Positions 18,948 through 28,029 of a DNA stretch of 64,000 bases are shown piece after piece (the first letter of the stretch is position 1; each line of letters begins with the position of its first letter). Origin of the DNA: Shouchella miscanthi (GTDB taxonomy: Bacteria > Bacillota > Bacilli > Bacillales > Bacillaceae_D); NCBI RefSeq assembly GCF_007725405.1, contig NZ_CP042163.1:4154001-4218000 (forward strand). Direction: 5' to 3'. The notes under the pieces are model-generated. The model was given only the letters and a program-made list of their open reading frames with translations. It made no database searches and was not told the origin of the DNA. The translations under genes and the position numbers were made by a program.

Positions 18948-19655
18948 TCATGCCCCCTCCTCAACTAGTACAGTCCGGCGCTCAATTCGTTTTTCATATT
19001 CATGACCGACAAACACGTGCTGAACATACACACCTGGTAAATGAATATCATCTGGCTCTAGCTCTCCTATTTCAACAAGTTCCTCCACTTCCACAATCGT
19101 CACTTTTCCAGCAGTTGCCACTAAAGGATTAAAGTTTCGTGACGTTTTTCTGAACACAAGATTACCGAAGCGATCCGCCTTCCATGCCTTTACTAATGCC
19201 ACATCACCTACAATGCCTCGCTCCATAATATAACGCTTGCCTTCAAACACTTTTTCTTCCTTCCCTTCAGCAACTGGCGTATCTACTCCCGTCGCCGTAT
19301 AAAAAGCCGGAATACCAGCACCACCAGCACGAAGCCGTTCTGCTAATGTACCTTGAGGAACGAGTTCAACCTCAAGTTCTTGACTAAGAAACTGTTGCTC
19401 GAATTGTTTGTTTTCACCTACGTAGGAAGAAACCATCTTTTTTATTTGCTTATCTTCTAGTAGTATTCCTAAACCAAACTCATCAACGCCACAATTGTTA
19501 CTTACAACCGTTAATCCTTTAACCCCTTTTGCTTTTACTGCTGCAATTAAATGTTCCGGAATACCACATAAACCAAATCCACCTACAACAAGTGTTTGCT
19601 CGTCCTTAATCTGACTCATTACTTCGTCTAAAGAACCTATGACTTTATCCATCAT
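18948..19655 (-). CDS. scoA: 3-oxoacid CoA-transferase subunit A
   Basis: 235 residues with the family motifs [15 protein letters not shown] (about residues 22-36), [13 protein letters not shown] and the later [37 protein letters not shown] is the typical C-terminal block. The gene is directly followed by scoB and a terminator, so the two form a simple two-gene operon for ketone-body or acetoacetate use. AAGGAGG lies ahead of the ATG. Confidence 0.9.
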   Translation of the reverse strand: MMDKVIGSLDEVMSQIKDEQTLVVGGFGLCGIPEHLIAAVKAKGVKGLTVVSNNCGVDEFGLGILLEDKQIKKMVSSYVGENKQFEQQFLSQELEVELVPQGTLAERLRAGGAGIPAFYTATGVDTPVAEGKEEKVFEGKRYIMERGIVGDVALVKAWKADRFGNLVFRKTSRNFNPLVATAGKVTIVEVEELVEIGELEPDDIHLPGVYVQHVFVGHEYEKRIERRTVLVEEGA

Positions 19656-19770
19656 GCAACCTCCTTCAACTTAAGACAACCTATAAAAGCGCTTTCATGT
19701 TTATTCTACCAGTATCACACGTTCTTTTCCAATTACGTTATGGAGTATTCATCAATAACTGATCACAAAA

Positions 19771-19832
19771 ACTAGGCGTACCCCTTCTCCGCTTCTGAAT
19801 AAACTAGTTATTAGCCTAGCAAAAAGGGGGTA
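19771..19832 (+). promoter_or_regulatory. Leader of the DUF6944-type gene with pairing that can hide the ribosome site
   Basis: TACCCCTT (19779-19786) can pair with the Shine-Dalgarno segment AAGGGGGTA just ahead of the ATG at 19838. CTAGGC (19772-19777) can pair with GCCTAG (19814-19819). The two pairings are not nested, so they would form a pseudoknot or compete. This could control translation; function is inferred. Confidence 0.35.
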
Positions 19833-19837
19833 TCAAG

Positions 19838-20425
19838 ATGTCAACCGAAGTGAAGGTACTTTTTGGAGCATGGTCGCAAGCAATTGGTACAGTCATTGCG
19901 GCAATTGCTGATACCCCCAATAAAGCACTTACGCCTAAACAAATAAACGATCTTGGCCTTTATGGCAATGCACTCCAAGCTACAGGAAATGGCCTTCTTG
20001 CAGATACAAATGCGTTTGGTTCACTTAATCAAGTTGGAAATGCGGTACAAGCAACCGGGAACACCATCATTGTAGGTGCTCTTGCCTTCCCATTGGAAGA
20101 AAATCTAGAACAAAATTTAATTATAAAAGGAAATTTGATTCAAGCTGTTGGTGGCTCTGTTTCCTTTAATGAAGACTTAAAAGAAGAGGTCAGCATCGCT
20201 GCACTATATGCTGTCAGTGGCGATTTTCTACAAGTAGTTGGAAACGGTATTCAAGCCTATGCAGCGATAGCTGACTTTATTGTTGATGATGACGAAGAAT
20301 TCGTTAATGCTGTAGGTAGCTGGATTCAAGCAACTGGTGCTGTCTTAGCTGCGTTAAGCGTTTCAAAATCATACACTTCTGTTACTGAAGAGCCAAGCGA
20401 TGATTCACTCATAAGCAAGGGTTAA
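19838..20425 (+). CDS. DUF6944-like repetitive protein
   Basis: 195 residues built of about six copies of a short motif of the form G-x-x-aromatic/aliphatic-Q-A-x-G. They are GAWSQAIG, GNALQATG, GNAVQATG, GNLIQAVG, GDFLQVVG and GSWIQATG, with the Gln at residues 14, 47, 71, 102, 132 and 164. Spacing is therefore 24 to 33 residues. No signal peptide or membrane segment is clear, and the repeats look amphipathic. The pattern matches the repeat family I know as DUF6944, found in Bacillus, whose function is unknown. The start follows AAGGGGG. It converges with a cation exchanger gene, overlapping by four bases. Confidence 0.72.
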   Translation: MSTEVKVLFGAWSQAIGTVIAAIADTPNKALTPKQINDLGLYGNALQATGNGLLADTNAFGSLNQVGNAVQATGNTIIVGALAFPLEENLEQNLIIKGNLIQAVGGSVSFNEDLKEEVSIAALYAVSGDFLQVVGNGIQAYAAIADFIVDDDEEFVNAVGSWIQATGAVLAALSVSKSYTSVTEEPSDDSLISKG

Positions 20426-21390
20426 CCATATACGTAAAGTAAAACAATGGATGTGACATAACCCACAGCGACTATCGTTGACGGTAGCCAAAACAATCGA
20501 CCAAGCTTTTCATTTTTCCATATACCGTAGAGCACAACAATTGTTAATAACAGTAAAGCAACCATTGTAATCCAATTACTTAAGCTAGCATCGCGAATTA
20601 ATACACCATCTCGATAAAAGAGATCTGCTAAAGCAAGTAAATTTAAATTGAACATATTACTACCTACAATCAAGCCAACAGCAGCACTGAATTGATTTCG
20701 TTTAACAGCTAAATAGACAATAGAGACTTCTGGCAAAGACGTAGCACCTGCAATGAGAATCGAGCCTACAAAGGATTGCCCTAATCCACTTTGAACGGCA
20801 ATCTCATCGCCTAGAATCGTTAAGTAGGAACCCGCTGCCAAAATAATTAACGCTACAATCACAAAGCGAATGATGGCCCCTTTCAATGACATTGATACTT
20901 TTTTCGCTGCAGGGGGTTCATCTGGCAATAGATCTTTTTTATTCAAATAATACAAACCACCAAAATATAAAAGGACAATCAGCAAGACATCCACGCCCAT
21001 GCCAAAAACAGATAAGGATGACCGTGCAATTAGAGAAATGGCAATGATCATCGTTAATAAAAGCCCCAATGCTCCAGGCATCGCGTTTTTCGGCGCTAAA
21101 TGGGTATACATTCGTTTACGACGAAACCATAGATCTCCAAAAGCAAGGACCGTCAAATTAAACAAGTTGCTCCCAATCACATTTCCTACTGCTAAATCGG
21201 GACTATTAATGACACCCGCAGTAATATTTGTTGTTACTTCTGGTAAAGAAGTAGCACCTGCAATTAAGACGGCTCCAGTGAAAAAACCAGTCATGCCCGT
21301 ACGTAATTGAATGGTGTCTGCATATGTAGATAACTTTATTGCTGCAAAAACGGTCACTGCTGCGAGAAGAATAAATAAGATATAGAGCAT
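20422..21390 (-). CDS. Calcium/sodium antiporter, CaCA family (YrbG type)
   Basis: About 322 residues from ATG 21390 (GTG one codon upstream is equally placed behind AAAGGAG). Ten hydrophobic segments are arranged as an inverted repeat. The alpha-1 motif AGATSLPEVTTNI with GNVIGSNLFNL and the alpha-2 motif AGATSLPEVSIVY with VGSNMFNLNLLALAD hold the ion-binding acidic and polar residues. A central cytoplasmic stretch (NKKDLLPDEPPAAKK) divides the halves. It exports Ca2+ in exchange for Na+ (or H+), relevant for an alkaliphile; ion preference is not readable. Confidence 0.87.
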   Translation of the reverse strand: MLYILFILLAAVTVFAAIKLSTYADTIQLRTGMTGFFTGAVLIAGATSLPEVTTNITAGVINSPDLAVGNVIGSNLFNLTVLAFGDLWFRRKRMYTHLAPKNAMPGALGLLLTMIIAISLIARSSLSVFGMGVDVLLIVLLYFGGLYYLNKKDLLPDEPPAAKKVSMSLKGAIIRFVIVALIILAAGSYLTILGDEIAVQSGLGQSFVGSILIAGATSLPEVSIVYLAVKRNQFSAAVGLIVGSNMFNLNLLALADLFYRDGVLIRDASLSNWITMVALLLLTIVVLYGIWKNEKLGRLFWLPSTIVAVGYVTSIVLLYVYG

Positions 21391-21515
21391 CACATCGTTA
21401 ACTCCTTTTTTCACTCCACCTGGGTAGAGCACCTTTCAGACTTTTGTCTTCTTACATAGGATGCACAAGAAGCCGTTTTTTACGCTTTAATTGCTACAAG
21501 TTTGGAGGTACTTTT

Positions 21516-23306
21516 ATGAACCTGATTAGTCGATTGACTCAGAAGCAATCGTTACTAACCGAGCAGCTGATTCGTTATCAGCAAGAGGACGGCTCATTTC
21601 GACTATGCTTTGAATCAGGTACGATGACCGATGCGTATATGCTTTTACTCTTGTCACATTTTAACCAGGAGTACACCTTACAAAAGAAAATAGCTCATCG
21701 CCTCTTACGTACACAGTCCGAACATGGCTATTGGAAACTTCACGAAGACGACTTAGGTCACCTTTCGTCTACAATAGAAGCCTACACCGCTCTATATGTT
21801 TCAGGATTTGCGAAGAAAAGCGACTCTTCTATGAAAGCAGCTGAATCATTTATAGTAAAAAAAGGCGGTGTAGAAAATGCACACATTGCCACAAAGACGT
21901 TATTGGCCTTGCATCACTTATACCCTTGGCCAACGCTTTTTCCGCTACCGCTTTTTTTAGTCCAGCTACCAAAATGGGTACCATTCAGTTTCTATCGGTA
22001 TAGTGCCTATGTTAAAACCCATTTTGCAGCGCTACTCATTTTAGGCCATACCCGTTTCCATGTAAAAAGAAAACACAACCGGCACATTCAGCATCTTTAT
22101 ATAAGTTCTAAGCATCTCCAGTTGCGCAAACGGAAACGATTACTCTTGTCATCCTATACGAAAGCAGCCTTTCAGAAAGCGGAAAGCTATATTTTACGTC
22201 ATATTGAACAAGATGGAACGCTTCACAGCTATTCTAGTGCGACTTTTCTAATGATGTATGCGCTATTCGCACTAGGCTATAAAAAGCAGTCTCCTATCAT
22301 GGAACAAGCTTTAGAGGGATTGAAGGCTCACCTTTATACGGAAGGAGAAGAGGGTCACATCCAAAATTCTCCCTCAGCCATCTGGGATACCGCGTTAATT
22401 GCAACAGCTATTCAGCAGGCAAACACGGATGATAAGGAAACGCTCCTACGTTCATCCATTCACTACATTTTATCCAATCAGCAAAGAAATGGCGGTTGGG
22501 GTTTTTCGACAAGCAATTCAACCAATCCTGATGTAGATGACACACACGCATGCTTACGCTTCCTATCACCGCATCTCCATTTACCTGAAACGAAGCGTGC
22601 TTGGCGAGATGGGTTTTCTTGGCTATTAAGCCGACAAAATCGTGATGGGGGCTGGGCTGCGTTTGAAAAAGATAGCTGGGCCGCTTTGTGTTTGCCTCTT
22701 GAAAATGGAGCAGATACCATTATGGATCCATCTTCTCCTGATTTAACTGGCCGAACGCTGGAATGCCTTGGAAACTACGGTCATTTATCAGCTAAACATC
22801 CTTCTGTTGAAAGGGCTATTATGTGGCTTGAGAAAAATCAGCAAAAGGAAGGAAATTGGCAAGGAAGATGGGGTGTCTCCTATATTTATGGAACGTGGGC
22901 TGCCGTTACAGGGATGCGTGCTGTCGGTGTACCGATTGATCATGAAAGCTTACAGCATGCTCGACGTTGGTTGGAGTCCGTTCAACTACTAGATGGTGGT
23001 TGGGGCGAGTCATGCAAAAGTGATGTGGAGCAGCGCTTTATCCCTCTACAGTTTTCCACAATCGTTCATACAGCTTGGGCGTTAGATGCGTTAATTTCAC
23101 TATACGATCGACCAACAAAACAAATGGACGATGCGCTTACACTCTTAATGGACTGGGTTATGACTTCTTCTATCCGCTCGACTTACCCGACTGGAGGAGG
23201 GCTTCCTGGTCAATTTTATATTCATTACCATAGCTATCCGCTTCTCTGGCCTCTTGTCACACTTAACAACTACAAGCAAAAATATATGAAAACAAAGGCG
23301 GAATAA
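21516..23306 (+). CDS. sqhC: Squalene-hopene cyclase family protein, probable sporulenol synthase
   Basis: 596 residues from the ATG at 21516, which follows TTGGAGG; longer frames upstream lack a ribosome site. The protonating DXDD motif is NPDVDDTHA (Asp339-Asp342). QW-type repeats include GGWGFS, DGGWAAF, GNWQGRWG and DGGWGES. In B. subtilis SqhC cyclises tetraprenyl-beta-curcumene to sporulenol in spores, while related enzymes make hopanoids. Length is slightly shorter than typical bacterial SHC (about 630). Which substrate applies here is not shown. Confidence 0.86.
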   Translation: MNLISRLTQKQSLLTEQLIRYQQEDGSFRLCFESGTMTDAYMLLLLSHFNQEYTLQKKIAHRLLRTQSEHGYWKLHEDDLGHLSSTIEAYTALYVSGFAKKSDSSMKAAESFIVKKGGVENAHIATKTLLALHHLYPWPTLFPLPLFLVQLPKWVPFSFYRYSAYVKTHFAALLILGHTRFHVKRKHNRHIQHLYISSKHLQLRKRKRLLLSSYTKAAFQKAESYILRHIEQDGTLHSYSSATFLMMYALFALGYKKQSPIMEQALEGLKAHLYTEGEEGHIQNSPSAIWDTALIATAIQQANTDDKETLLRSSIHYILSNQQRNGGWGFSTSNSTNPDVDDTHACLRFLSPHLHLPETKRAWRDGFSWLLSRQNRDGGWAAFEKDSWAALCLPLENGADTIMDPSSPDLTGRTLECLGNYGHLSAKHPSVERAIMWLEKNQQKEGNWQGRWGVSYIYGTWAAVTGMRAVGVPIDHESLQHARRWLESVQLLDGGWGESCKSDVEQRFIPLQFSTIVHTAWALDALISLYDRPTKQMDDALTLLMDWVMTSSIRSTYPTGGGLPGQFYIHYHSYPLLWPLVTLNNYKQKYMKTKAE

Positions 23307-23402
23307 GCAAGAAATTAGCCCTGTCCAAAGACTCCTTTTAAACATAAAGTAAAGGAACACACACGTGTTAAACCGACTGATTGATATATGAAAGGAGTTC
23401 CC

Positions 23403-23684
23403 ATGAGCACAATTGATCCTCAATTAATGCATGCGTTTCGCTCTAAAATGAAAAACCCGCGACATTTCCACAATGTGTGCAAAATCTTATGTCGTCAACG
23501 GCGTGGAGATTTAAAACAGTACGGTCGTTGTTGTTCGATGATTGATGAGTTATCTCATTGCTTAGGTGTACCTATTTCGAGAGAGCAACGAGACCGACAT
23601 GCAAAATGGCTGATGAATTGTAATGTCGATCCTAAAAACCGTCAACATCGCCATGATATGTGGGGCCTAGTTACAGGTCGTTAA
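23403..23684 (+). CDS. Cys/His-rich small protein of unknown function
   Basis: 93 residues from the ATG at 23403, which has AAAGGAG at good spacing. The protein is basic and carries six cysteines (HNVCKILC, GRCCSM, SHCLG, MNCNVD) with several histidines (HRHDMW at the end), suggesting metal binding. I recognise no family. It lies 96 bases after sqhC on the same strand and before a strong terminator, so it may be co-transcribed with sqhC. Confidence 0.6.
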   Translation: MSTIDPQLMHAFRSKMKNPRHFHNVCKILCRQRRGDLKQYGRCCSMIDELSHCLGVPISREQRDRHAKWLMNCNVDPKNRQHRHDMWGLVTGR

Positions 23685-23693
23685 CCGCAAAAC

Positions 23694-23764
23694 AAAAAAA
23701 GCGTTTAGGCAAAGAAAGCAATACATTCTTACGAATATTGCTATACTTCCTTAACGCTTTTTTA
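23694..23764. terminator. Bidirectional terminator between the small protein and modB
   Basis: AAAAAAAGCGTT and AACGCTTTTTT form the base of a long stem. AGCAATA/TATTGCT pair near the tip. Runs of A and T flank both sides, between two convergent genes. Confidence 0.82.
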
Positions 23765-23766
23765 TT

Positions 23767-24432
23767 CTAGTTAGACTGTTTTAACCGCTGCACAGTTGCT
23801 AAAAGAAGGAACGAGAATAAGACGATGGAGGCTACCCAATAGATTGCCATTAACGTATTCCCGGTTTCAACTGCTAAATAAATACTAATTGGAATCGTCT
23901 GTGTCACCCCAACAATGCTTCCTGCGAACATAAGCGTAGCACCAAATTCACCAAGAGCGCGTGCAAACCCAAGGGTAAAACCTGAAACAAGGGATCGCCA
24001 TGCTAAAGGCAGGCTTACATAGCGGAAAACCGCCCATTCACTCGCACCCATTTGCCTCGCTGCATCTTCAAGTTCGTCGTCAACCGATTCAAATCCATTC
24101 ATTAATACTTGATAAATTAATGGAAACGCCACTACAGTCGCTGCAATAACCGCAGCAACTAGTGTAAACACAATTGGCTGATTAAACAATTGTTCATACC
24201 ACTGTCCGATAAGACTGCGTCGACCAAAGAGCACAAGCAAACCAAACCCAATAACAGTCGGAGGCAGGACAAGCGGTAACATGAGAGCCGTTTCAAGCAT
24301 GATCTTTCCTTTGAAAGCTCGTTTCTTTAACAGCCAGCTAGCCAGGAGAGCCAATATGAACGCCAGTACACTCGCTATACCTACAACCTGTAAAGAAACA
24401 AAAATAGGTGTCCAAAATCGAGGGTCCATCAT
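23767..24432 (-). CDS. modB: Molybdate ABC transporter permease
   Basis: 221 residues with five to six membrane helices. The binding-protein-dependent permease signature is EDAARQMGASEWAVFRYVSL (EAA loop, about residues 142-161). LPPTVIGFGLLVLFGRRS and RALGEFGATLMFAGSIVG are typical of ModB/CysW-like molybdate and tungstate permeases. The start abuts the modA stop. No ATPase gene (modC) lies beside it, a pattern also known from B. subtilis yvgLM, so the ATPase must be shared or elsewhere. Confidence 0.9.
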   Translation of the reverse strand: MMDPRFWTPIFVSLQVVGIASVLAFILALLASWLLKKRAFKGKIMLETALMLPLVLPPTVIGFGLLVLFGRRSLIGQWYEQLFNQPIVFTLVAAVIAATVVAFPLIYQVLMNGFESVDDELEDAARQMGASEWAVFRYVSLPLAWRSLVSGFTLGFARALGEFGATLMFAGSIVGVTQTIPISIYLAVETGNTLMAIYWVASIVLFSFLLLATVQRLKQSN

Positions 24433-25176
24433 TTATTCACCTTTCTGAAACCCATACGATTCAAACGTGGCCATCGCCTCGTCCTGTTGGAGCCACTCAT
24501 AGAGATTAGCCGCACTGTTATTCGTCGTTAACAATCCAATTGGGTAATGGATAGAATCATGGCTATTTGCAGGTGCTTCCGCTACTATGGTTACTGCATC
24601 TCCTGCCACACGTGCGTCGGTTTCATACACAATCCCTACATCGGCATTCCCTGTCTGAACATATGTAAGAACTTGGCGTACATCTTTTCCAACAATAAGC
24701 TTATCCTCTATATCAGCGAAAATCCCCATAGATTCAAGGGCTTGTTTCCCGTATCGACCAGCAGGAACGGTCTCTGTCTCGCCGATCGCGAGCCCTTGAT
24801 ACGGAGCCGTAGTAAGGTCTGCCCAACTCGTCAATGTTGAGGCGATTTCTGGTGTTGCAATTAATACAAGCGTATTCTCTATTAAGTTAGTAGAGCTTTT
24901 TATCCCCTCTGCTTCTACCACTTCTTCCATATCCGCAATCGAAGCAGATAGAAACAAATCGGCTGGTGCGCCTTGAATAATTTGTTGACGTAGTTGACCA
25001 GAAGAGCCATAATTCACGGTTATGTCTACATCATGATCTTGTTCATAAATTTCAATTAATTCATCTATAGCATCATTCAAGCTAGCTGCGGCCATGATCA
25101 TCACTTCCTCTGTTTCATTAGATGAGCAACCCACTAAGCCAACTCCTATAAACGTGACAAGTAGCCTTTTCTTCAA
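24433..25176 (-). CDS. modA: Molybdate-binding lipoprotein
   Basis: 247 residues, TTG start behind GAGGGG. The signal peptide ends at the lipobox LVGCSS. The mature part opens with IMAAASLNDAIDELIEIYE and has VNYGSSGQLRQQIIQGAPAD (about residues 57-76), the oxyanion-binding pattern of ModA. Later come VPAGRYGKQALES and VLTYVQTGNADVGIVYETDA. It captures molybdate or tungstate outside the membrane for ModB. No Moco riboswitch or ModE-type box was seen upstream. Confidence 0.9.
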   Translation of the reverse strand: MKKRLLVTFIGVGLVGCSSNETEEVMIMAAASLNDAIDELIEIYEQDHDVDITVNYGSSGQLRQQIIQGAPADLFLSASIADMEEVVEAEGIKSSTNLIENTLVLIATPEIASTLTSWADLTTAPYQGLAIGETETVPAGRYGKQALESMGIFADIEDKLIVGKDVRQVLTYVQTGNADVGIVYETDARVAGDAVTIVAEAPANSHDSIHYPIGLLTTNNSAANLYEWLQQDEAMATFESYGFQKGE

Positions 25177-25387
25177 AAAAACCCCTCACATCTGTCTCTT
25201 TTTCCGTAGTATAAGGTATATCTATTTCTATGTAAATCTATCAAGTCTCCACATATCAGCATTATCCGTGAATAAGTCTATAGAGCGAAAGAACAACTAT
25301 CTTTACATCACATTCATTAAGAAGTAACTCACTTAAGTGTAGCTAGCCTCGTGAAGGAAAACCATGCCGATCTTTGAGTTGGCATTG

Positions 25388-25420
25388 AAAAAGCCGCACA
25401 CCCAACAGGTACGACTTTTT
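25388..25420 (-). terminator. Terminator after galM
   Basis: AAAAAGCCGCAC and GTACGACTTTTT pair over twelve positions; the two imperfect positions become G-U pairs only in reverse-strand RNA. A U run follows. This points to the galM transcript. Confidence 0.78.
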
Positions 25421-25426
25421 ATCCCC

Positions 25427-26461
25427 TTATTCAGCCGAAAATCGGTAAACGGTTTCATGTTTATAAACATCTTCCGGTTTCAGCCAAATAGATGGTAATC
25501 CTTTATGTTGGAGAGCGGCCGGGTGTCCCTGCGTTTCTAAACATAAGCCAGCGTGCTTTTCTATCTTTTTGCCTTCTTTTAGAAGCAACTCGTCCTCCAA
25601 ACTATTTCCTGTGTAAAACACAACACCTGGCTGTGTCGTTCTCATCACAAGCTTACGCCCAGACTCTTCATCATAAATAACAGCTTTGACCTCTTTGGTA
25701 TGATCCAACAAAAAATAATGATCATATCCATTCTTTGCTACCTGCAGCTGATGGTGTGTTAAATGAATTCGTTCACCAAGTCTTTTTTCTGATCTAAAGT
25801 CAAACGGTGTATGAGTAGTTGAGCGAATAAATCCAGTTGGAGCAAGGGTTTCATCTAGTTCCAAGTAGCTATCACTTTCCAGCATAATCACGTGATTTAA
25901 TACCGACCTTTTCACCCCACCTGTAAGATTAAAATACGTATGATTCGTGAGTGTAACAGGCATCATTTCATCTACCGTTGCATGATAATCAATAATCCAT
26001 TCATTTTCATTTGTAACGATGTATGTAATCGTCGTTGTGAGCTTTCCAGGATAATGATCCATTTCCATTTCTTCCGCTGTTAGAATGGCACCAACCCGAT
26101 CTTCATGCTGAAAAAGAGTCACGCTAAACAGCTGTTGATGCAAGCCATTCCCTCCACCATGCAGATGATGATGACCATCATTTGCTGATAGCGTATGTTT
26201 TTTTCCGTTTTTTATAAAACAAGCATCCTTTATCCGACCTGCAACTGGCCCAATTAACGCGCCGAAATACGGCTTATTTTCTTTATAATGAGAAAGATCT
26301 GCATAAGAAAGGACGACATTTTCATGTACACCTCTCTTATCTGGGACGATTAAATCCGTCACGATCCCTCCAAAGTTAAGAAATTTTAAACACATGCCGT
26401 GATCATTTTCAAGAATCGTTTCTGTCCATCCGTTACTTGTTTGCTGGTTTATTGCTTTCAT
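25427..26461 (-). CDS. galM: Aldose 1-epimerase (mutarotase)
   Basis: Interconverts alpha and beta anomers of aldoses. 344 residues from the ATG at 26461, preceded by GAAGGAG. Family residues are visible: GALIGPVAGRIKDACF, the catalytic histidines in DGHHHLHGG (about residue 95) and in PVTLTNHTYFNLTG (about residue 170), and the C-terminal glutamate in GLCLETQGHPAA. The motifs are in normal order and length is usual. It stands alone with its own terminator, 21 bases downstream of an unrelated radical SAM gene. Confidence 0.92.
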   Translation of the reverse strand: MKAINQQTSNGWTETILENDHGMCLKFLNFGGIVTDLIVPDKRGVHENVVLSYADLSHYKENKPYFGALIGPVAGRIKDACFIKNGKKHTLSANDGHHHLHGGGNGLHQQLFSVTLFQHEDRVGAILTAEEMEMDHYPGKLTTTITYIVTNENEWIIDYHATVDEMMPVTLTNHTYFNLTGGVKRSVLNHVIMLESDSYLELDETLAPTGFIRSTTHTPFDFRSEKRLGERIHLTHHQLQVAKNGYDHYFLLDHTKEVKAVIYDEESGRKLVMRTTQPGVVFYTGNSLEDELLLKEGKKIEKHAGLCLETQGHPAALQHKGLPSIWLKPEDVYKHETVYRFSAE

Positions 26462-26482
26462 GAAAAACCACTCCTTCAACCT

Positions 26483-27304
26483 TTAAGGTAGAAATCCCTC
26501 TTTACTGATGAAAAGTTGATTCTCTGAAAAATACTTAAGAAAACGACGTTTCACCTTCCATATGGCATCTCTCTCATACCATTTCTCTAGCCCTAGTTCA
26601 GTATAAAGTGAAGCCATTTTAAGCTTTTCTGTACGCTTGCCTCCTGAACCATCACCCATAAAAAAATCATCTATACAGACACGGTCCACTACATCTGCCA
26701 ACATTTCAGGAAACGCTTTTGAACTCGGCAGTAGGGGCGCTACTGTCGCTTGAATTGGAATTCCGTTCTCTTTGAGACACTGTAACGCTTTTACTCTTCC
26801 TTGGATCGGAGGTGCCTGAGGTGCAAACTGTTTTCGAATAGCATCTGAATCCGTTTCAATGGTCATACTTACACGCACGCGATTACCTAGACGTTTCAAT
26901 AGGTCCATGTCCCTTGTCACAAGGGCGCCTCTTGTTTGAATGAATAAAAAATCTGGTTGTTCCCTTACCATGGCTTCAAGCAAGGATCGAGTGACCCGCT
27001 CTCGATGTTCAATTGGCTGATAAGGATCTGTGCTTGAAGACATAAAGATTGTCACTGGCCCATGGTTCTTTGCACGACGTATTTCTTTTTCTAGAAGCGA
27101 AGCTATGTCTCTTTTAATAGTAACCCAATTTCCCCATTCTTCCTCTTGAAACAGTTGAACGGGCATTTGCCTGACATAGCAATACGAACAAGCAAAGGAA
27201 CATCCAACGTATGGATTTAAGGTGTGAGAATAGCCAGCCAAAAAACCACTCGCTTTAGTTAAAATTCGTTTCGGTTGCGATTCCCTAATAGAAAGACCTT
27301 TCAT
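26483..27304 (-). CDS. SPL-like radical SAM protein (Rv2578c type)
   Basis: 273 residues from ATG 27304, which has AGGGGTGA upstream. The iron-sulphur cluster motif is CSFACSYCYVR (about residues 37-45, CX3CX2C). FMSSSTDPYQPIEHRERVTR and LFIQTRGALVTRDMDLL then VRVSMTIETDSDAIRKQF are characteristic of the group related to spore photoproduct lyase. True SPL proteins are about 340 residues, so this is more likely the widespread Rv2578c-like family of unknown reaction. A 53-residue membrane protein lies immediately upstream. Confidence 0.78.
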   Translation of the reverse strand: MKGLSIRESQPKRILTKASGFLAGYSHTLNPYVGCSFACSYCYVRQMPVQLFQEEEWGNWVTIKRDIASLLEKEIRRAKNHGPVTIFMSSSTDPYQPIEHRERVTRSLLEAMVREQPDFLFIQTRGALVTRDMDLLKRLGNRVRVSMTIETDSDAIRKQFAPQAPPIQGRVKALQCLKENGIPIQATVAPLLPSSKAFPEMLADVVDRVCIDDFFMGDGSGGKRTEKLKMASLYTELGLEKWYERDAIWKVKRRFLKYFSENQLFISKEGFLP

Positions 27305-27374
27305 CTTACTCACCCCTAACCACTCGCTCCCCATAAAAAGAAAACGATTACATAATTCTCTTCTCTTACACTTT

Positions 27375-27536
27375 TCACATTCGCTTGCGATTCCAATCAA
27401 CAAGTAGCCCTAGCACTAGTCCTAAACTAATATACAGAACATAGGAGTTTGTAAATAAGCCAAACGAAAACCCTACTGTAAGGCCTATTATGGTCGCGCT
27501 ACCTAACCTTAGCGACTTGCGTTTTCTGCCATTCAT
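27375..27536 (-). CDS. Small two-helix membrane protein
   Basis: A 53-codon frame reads MNGRKRKSLRLGSATIIG at its start and ends VDWNRKRM. AAGGGGAAGAACGA stands before the ATG, a good ribosome site. The middle is hydrophobic (TVGFSFGLFTNSYVLYIS, then LGLVLGLLV), giving two short membrane helices with basic ends. It lies 70 bases upstream of the radical SAM gene on the same strand and may share its transcript. No family recognised. Confidence 0.55.
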   Translation of the reverse strand: MNGRKRKSLRLGSATIIGLTVGFSFGLFTNSYVLYISLGLVLGLLVDWNRKRM

Positions 27537-27622
27537 TCGTTCTTCCCCTTACCGTTTTTGTTACAAGTAGTCTACCATGCGTCGTGTAAACAGAAAAGCG
27601 ATCACACTCTTCTTCGAATTAG

Positions 27623-27667
27623 TTGAAAACAAATCATTATAATGCTAATATGAGCATATAATCATAT
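27623..27667 (+). promoter_or_regulatory. Promoter and ArsR/SmtB-type operator of czrA-czcD
   Basis: TTGAAA (27623-27628) and TAATAT (27646-27651) are seventeen bases apart. ATATGA (27648-27653) and TCATAT (27662-27667) form an inverted repeat over and just after the -10 box, matching the ATA-TGA..TCA-TAT pattern of SmtB/CzrA operators. Autoregulation by the zinc sensor is likely. Confidence 0.72.
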
Positions 27668-27686
27668 ATTGAAATGAGGGAATGCA

Positions 27687-27992
27687 ATGTCAACATCCTA
27701 TAATGATCTTGATCAAGAAACACTGTTCATTGTTTCTCAAAGCTTTAAAGCCTTAAGCGATCCAACCCGGATTCGAATTCTTCATTTACTGGCAAACAAA
27801 GAATGCTCAGTAGGCGAAATTGTTGAACACCTTGAACTAGGGCAGTCTACTGTTTCTCATCAACTACGATTTTTGAAAAATTTAAGACTTGTTAAATCAA
27901 GACGTGCTGGAACAACGATTTATTATTCACCTCAAGATGAACACGTACTCGACATTTTAGAGAAAACCATTGAACACGCCACACACGATTAA
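27687..27992 (+). CDS. czrA: ArsR/SmtB-family zinc-responsive repressor
   Basis: 101 residues. A winged helix ([20 protein letters not shown], then [20 protein letters not shown]) carries the DNA-binding helix. No cysteine pair lies in helix 3 ([13 protein letters not shown] has a single Cys). The C-terminal helix has [18 protein letters not shown], an Asp/His...His/His arrangement of the alpha-5 zinc site seen in CzrA and SmtB. It should leave its operator when Zn2+ or Co2+ binds. It is followed 37 bases later by the zinc efflux gene. Confidence 0.88.
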   Translation: MSTSYNDLDQETLFIVSQSFKALSDPTRIRILHLLANKECSVGEIVEHLELGQSTVSHQLRFLKNLRLVKSRRAGTTIYYSPQDEHVLDILEKTIEHATHD

Positions 27993-28029
27993 ACAAATTG
28001 AATCCTATTAAATGATAAGGAGGGATACA

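Noticed and set aside
25177-25380. Moco riboswitch ahead of modAB
   Set aside because: No conserved aptamer segments were visible.
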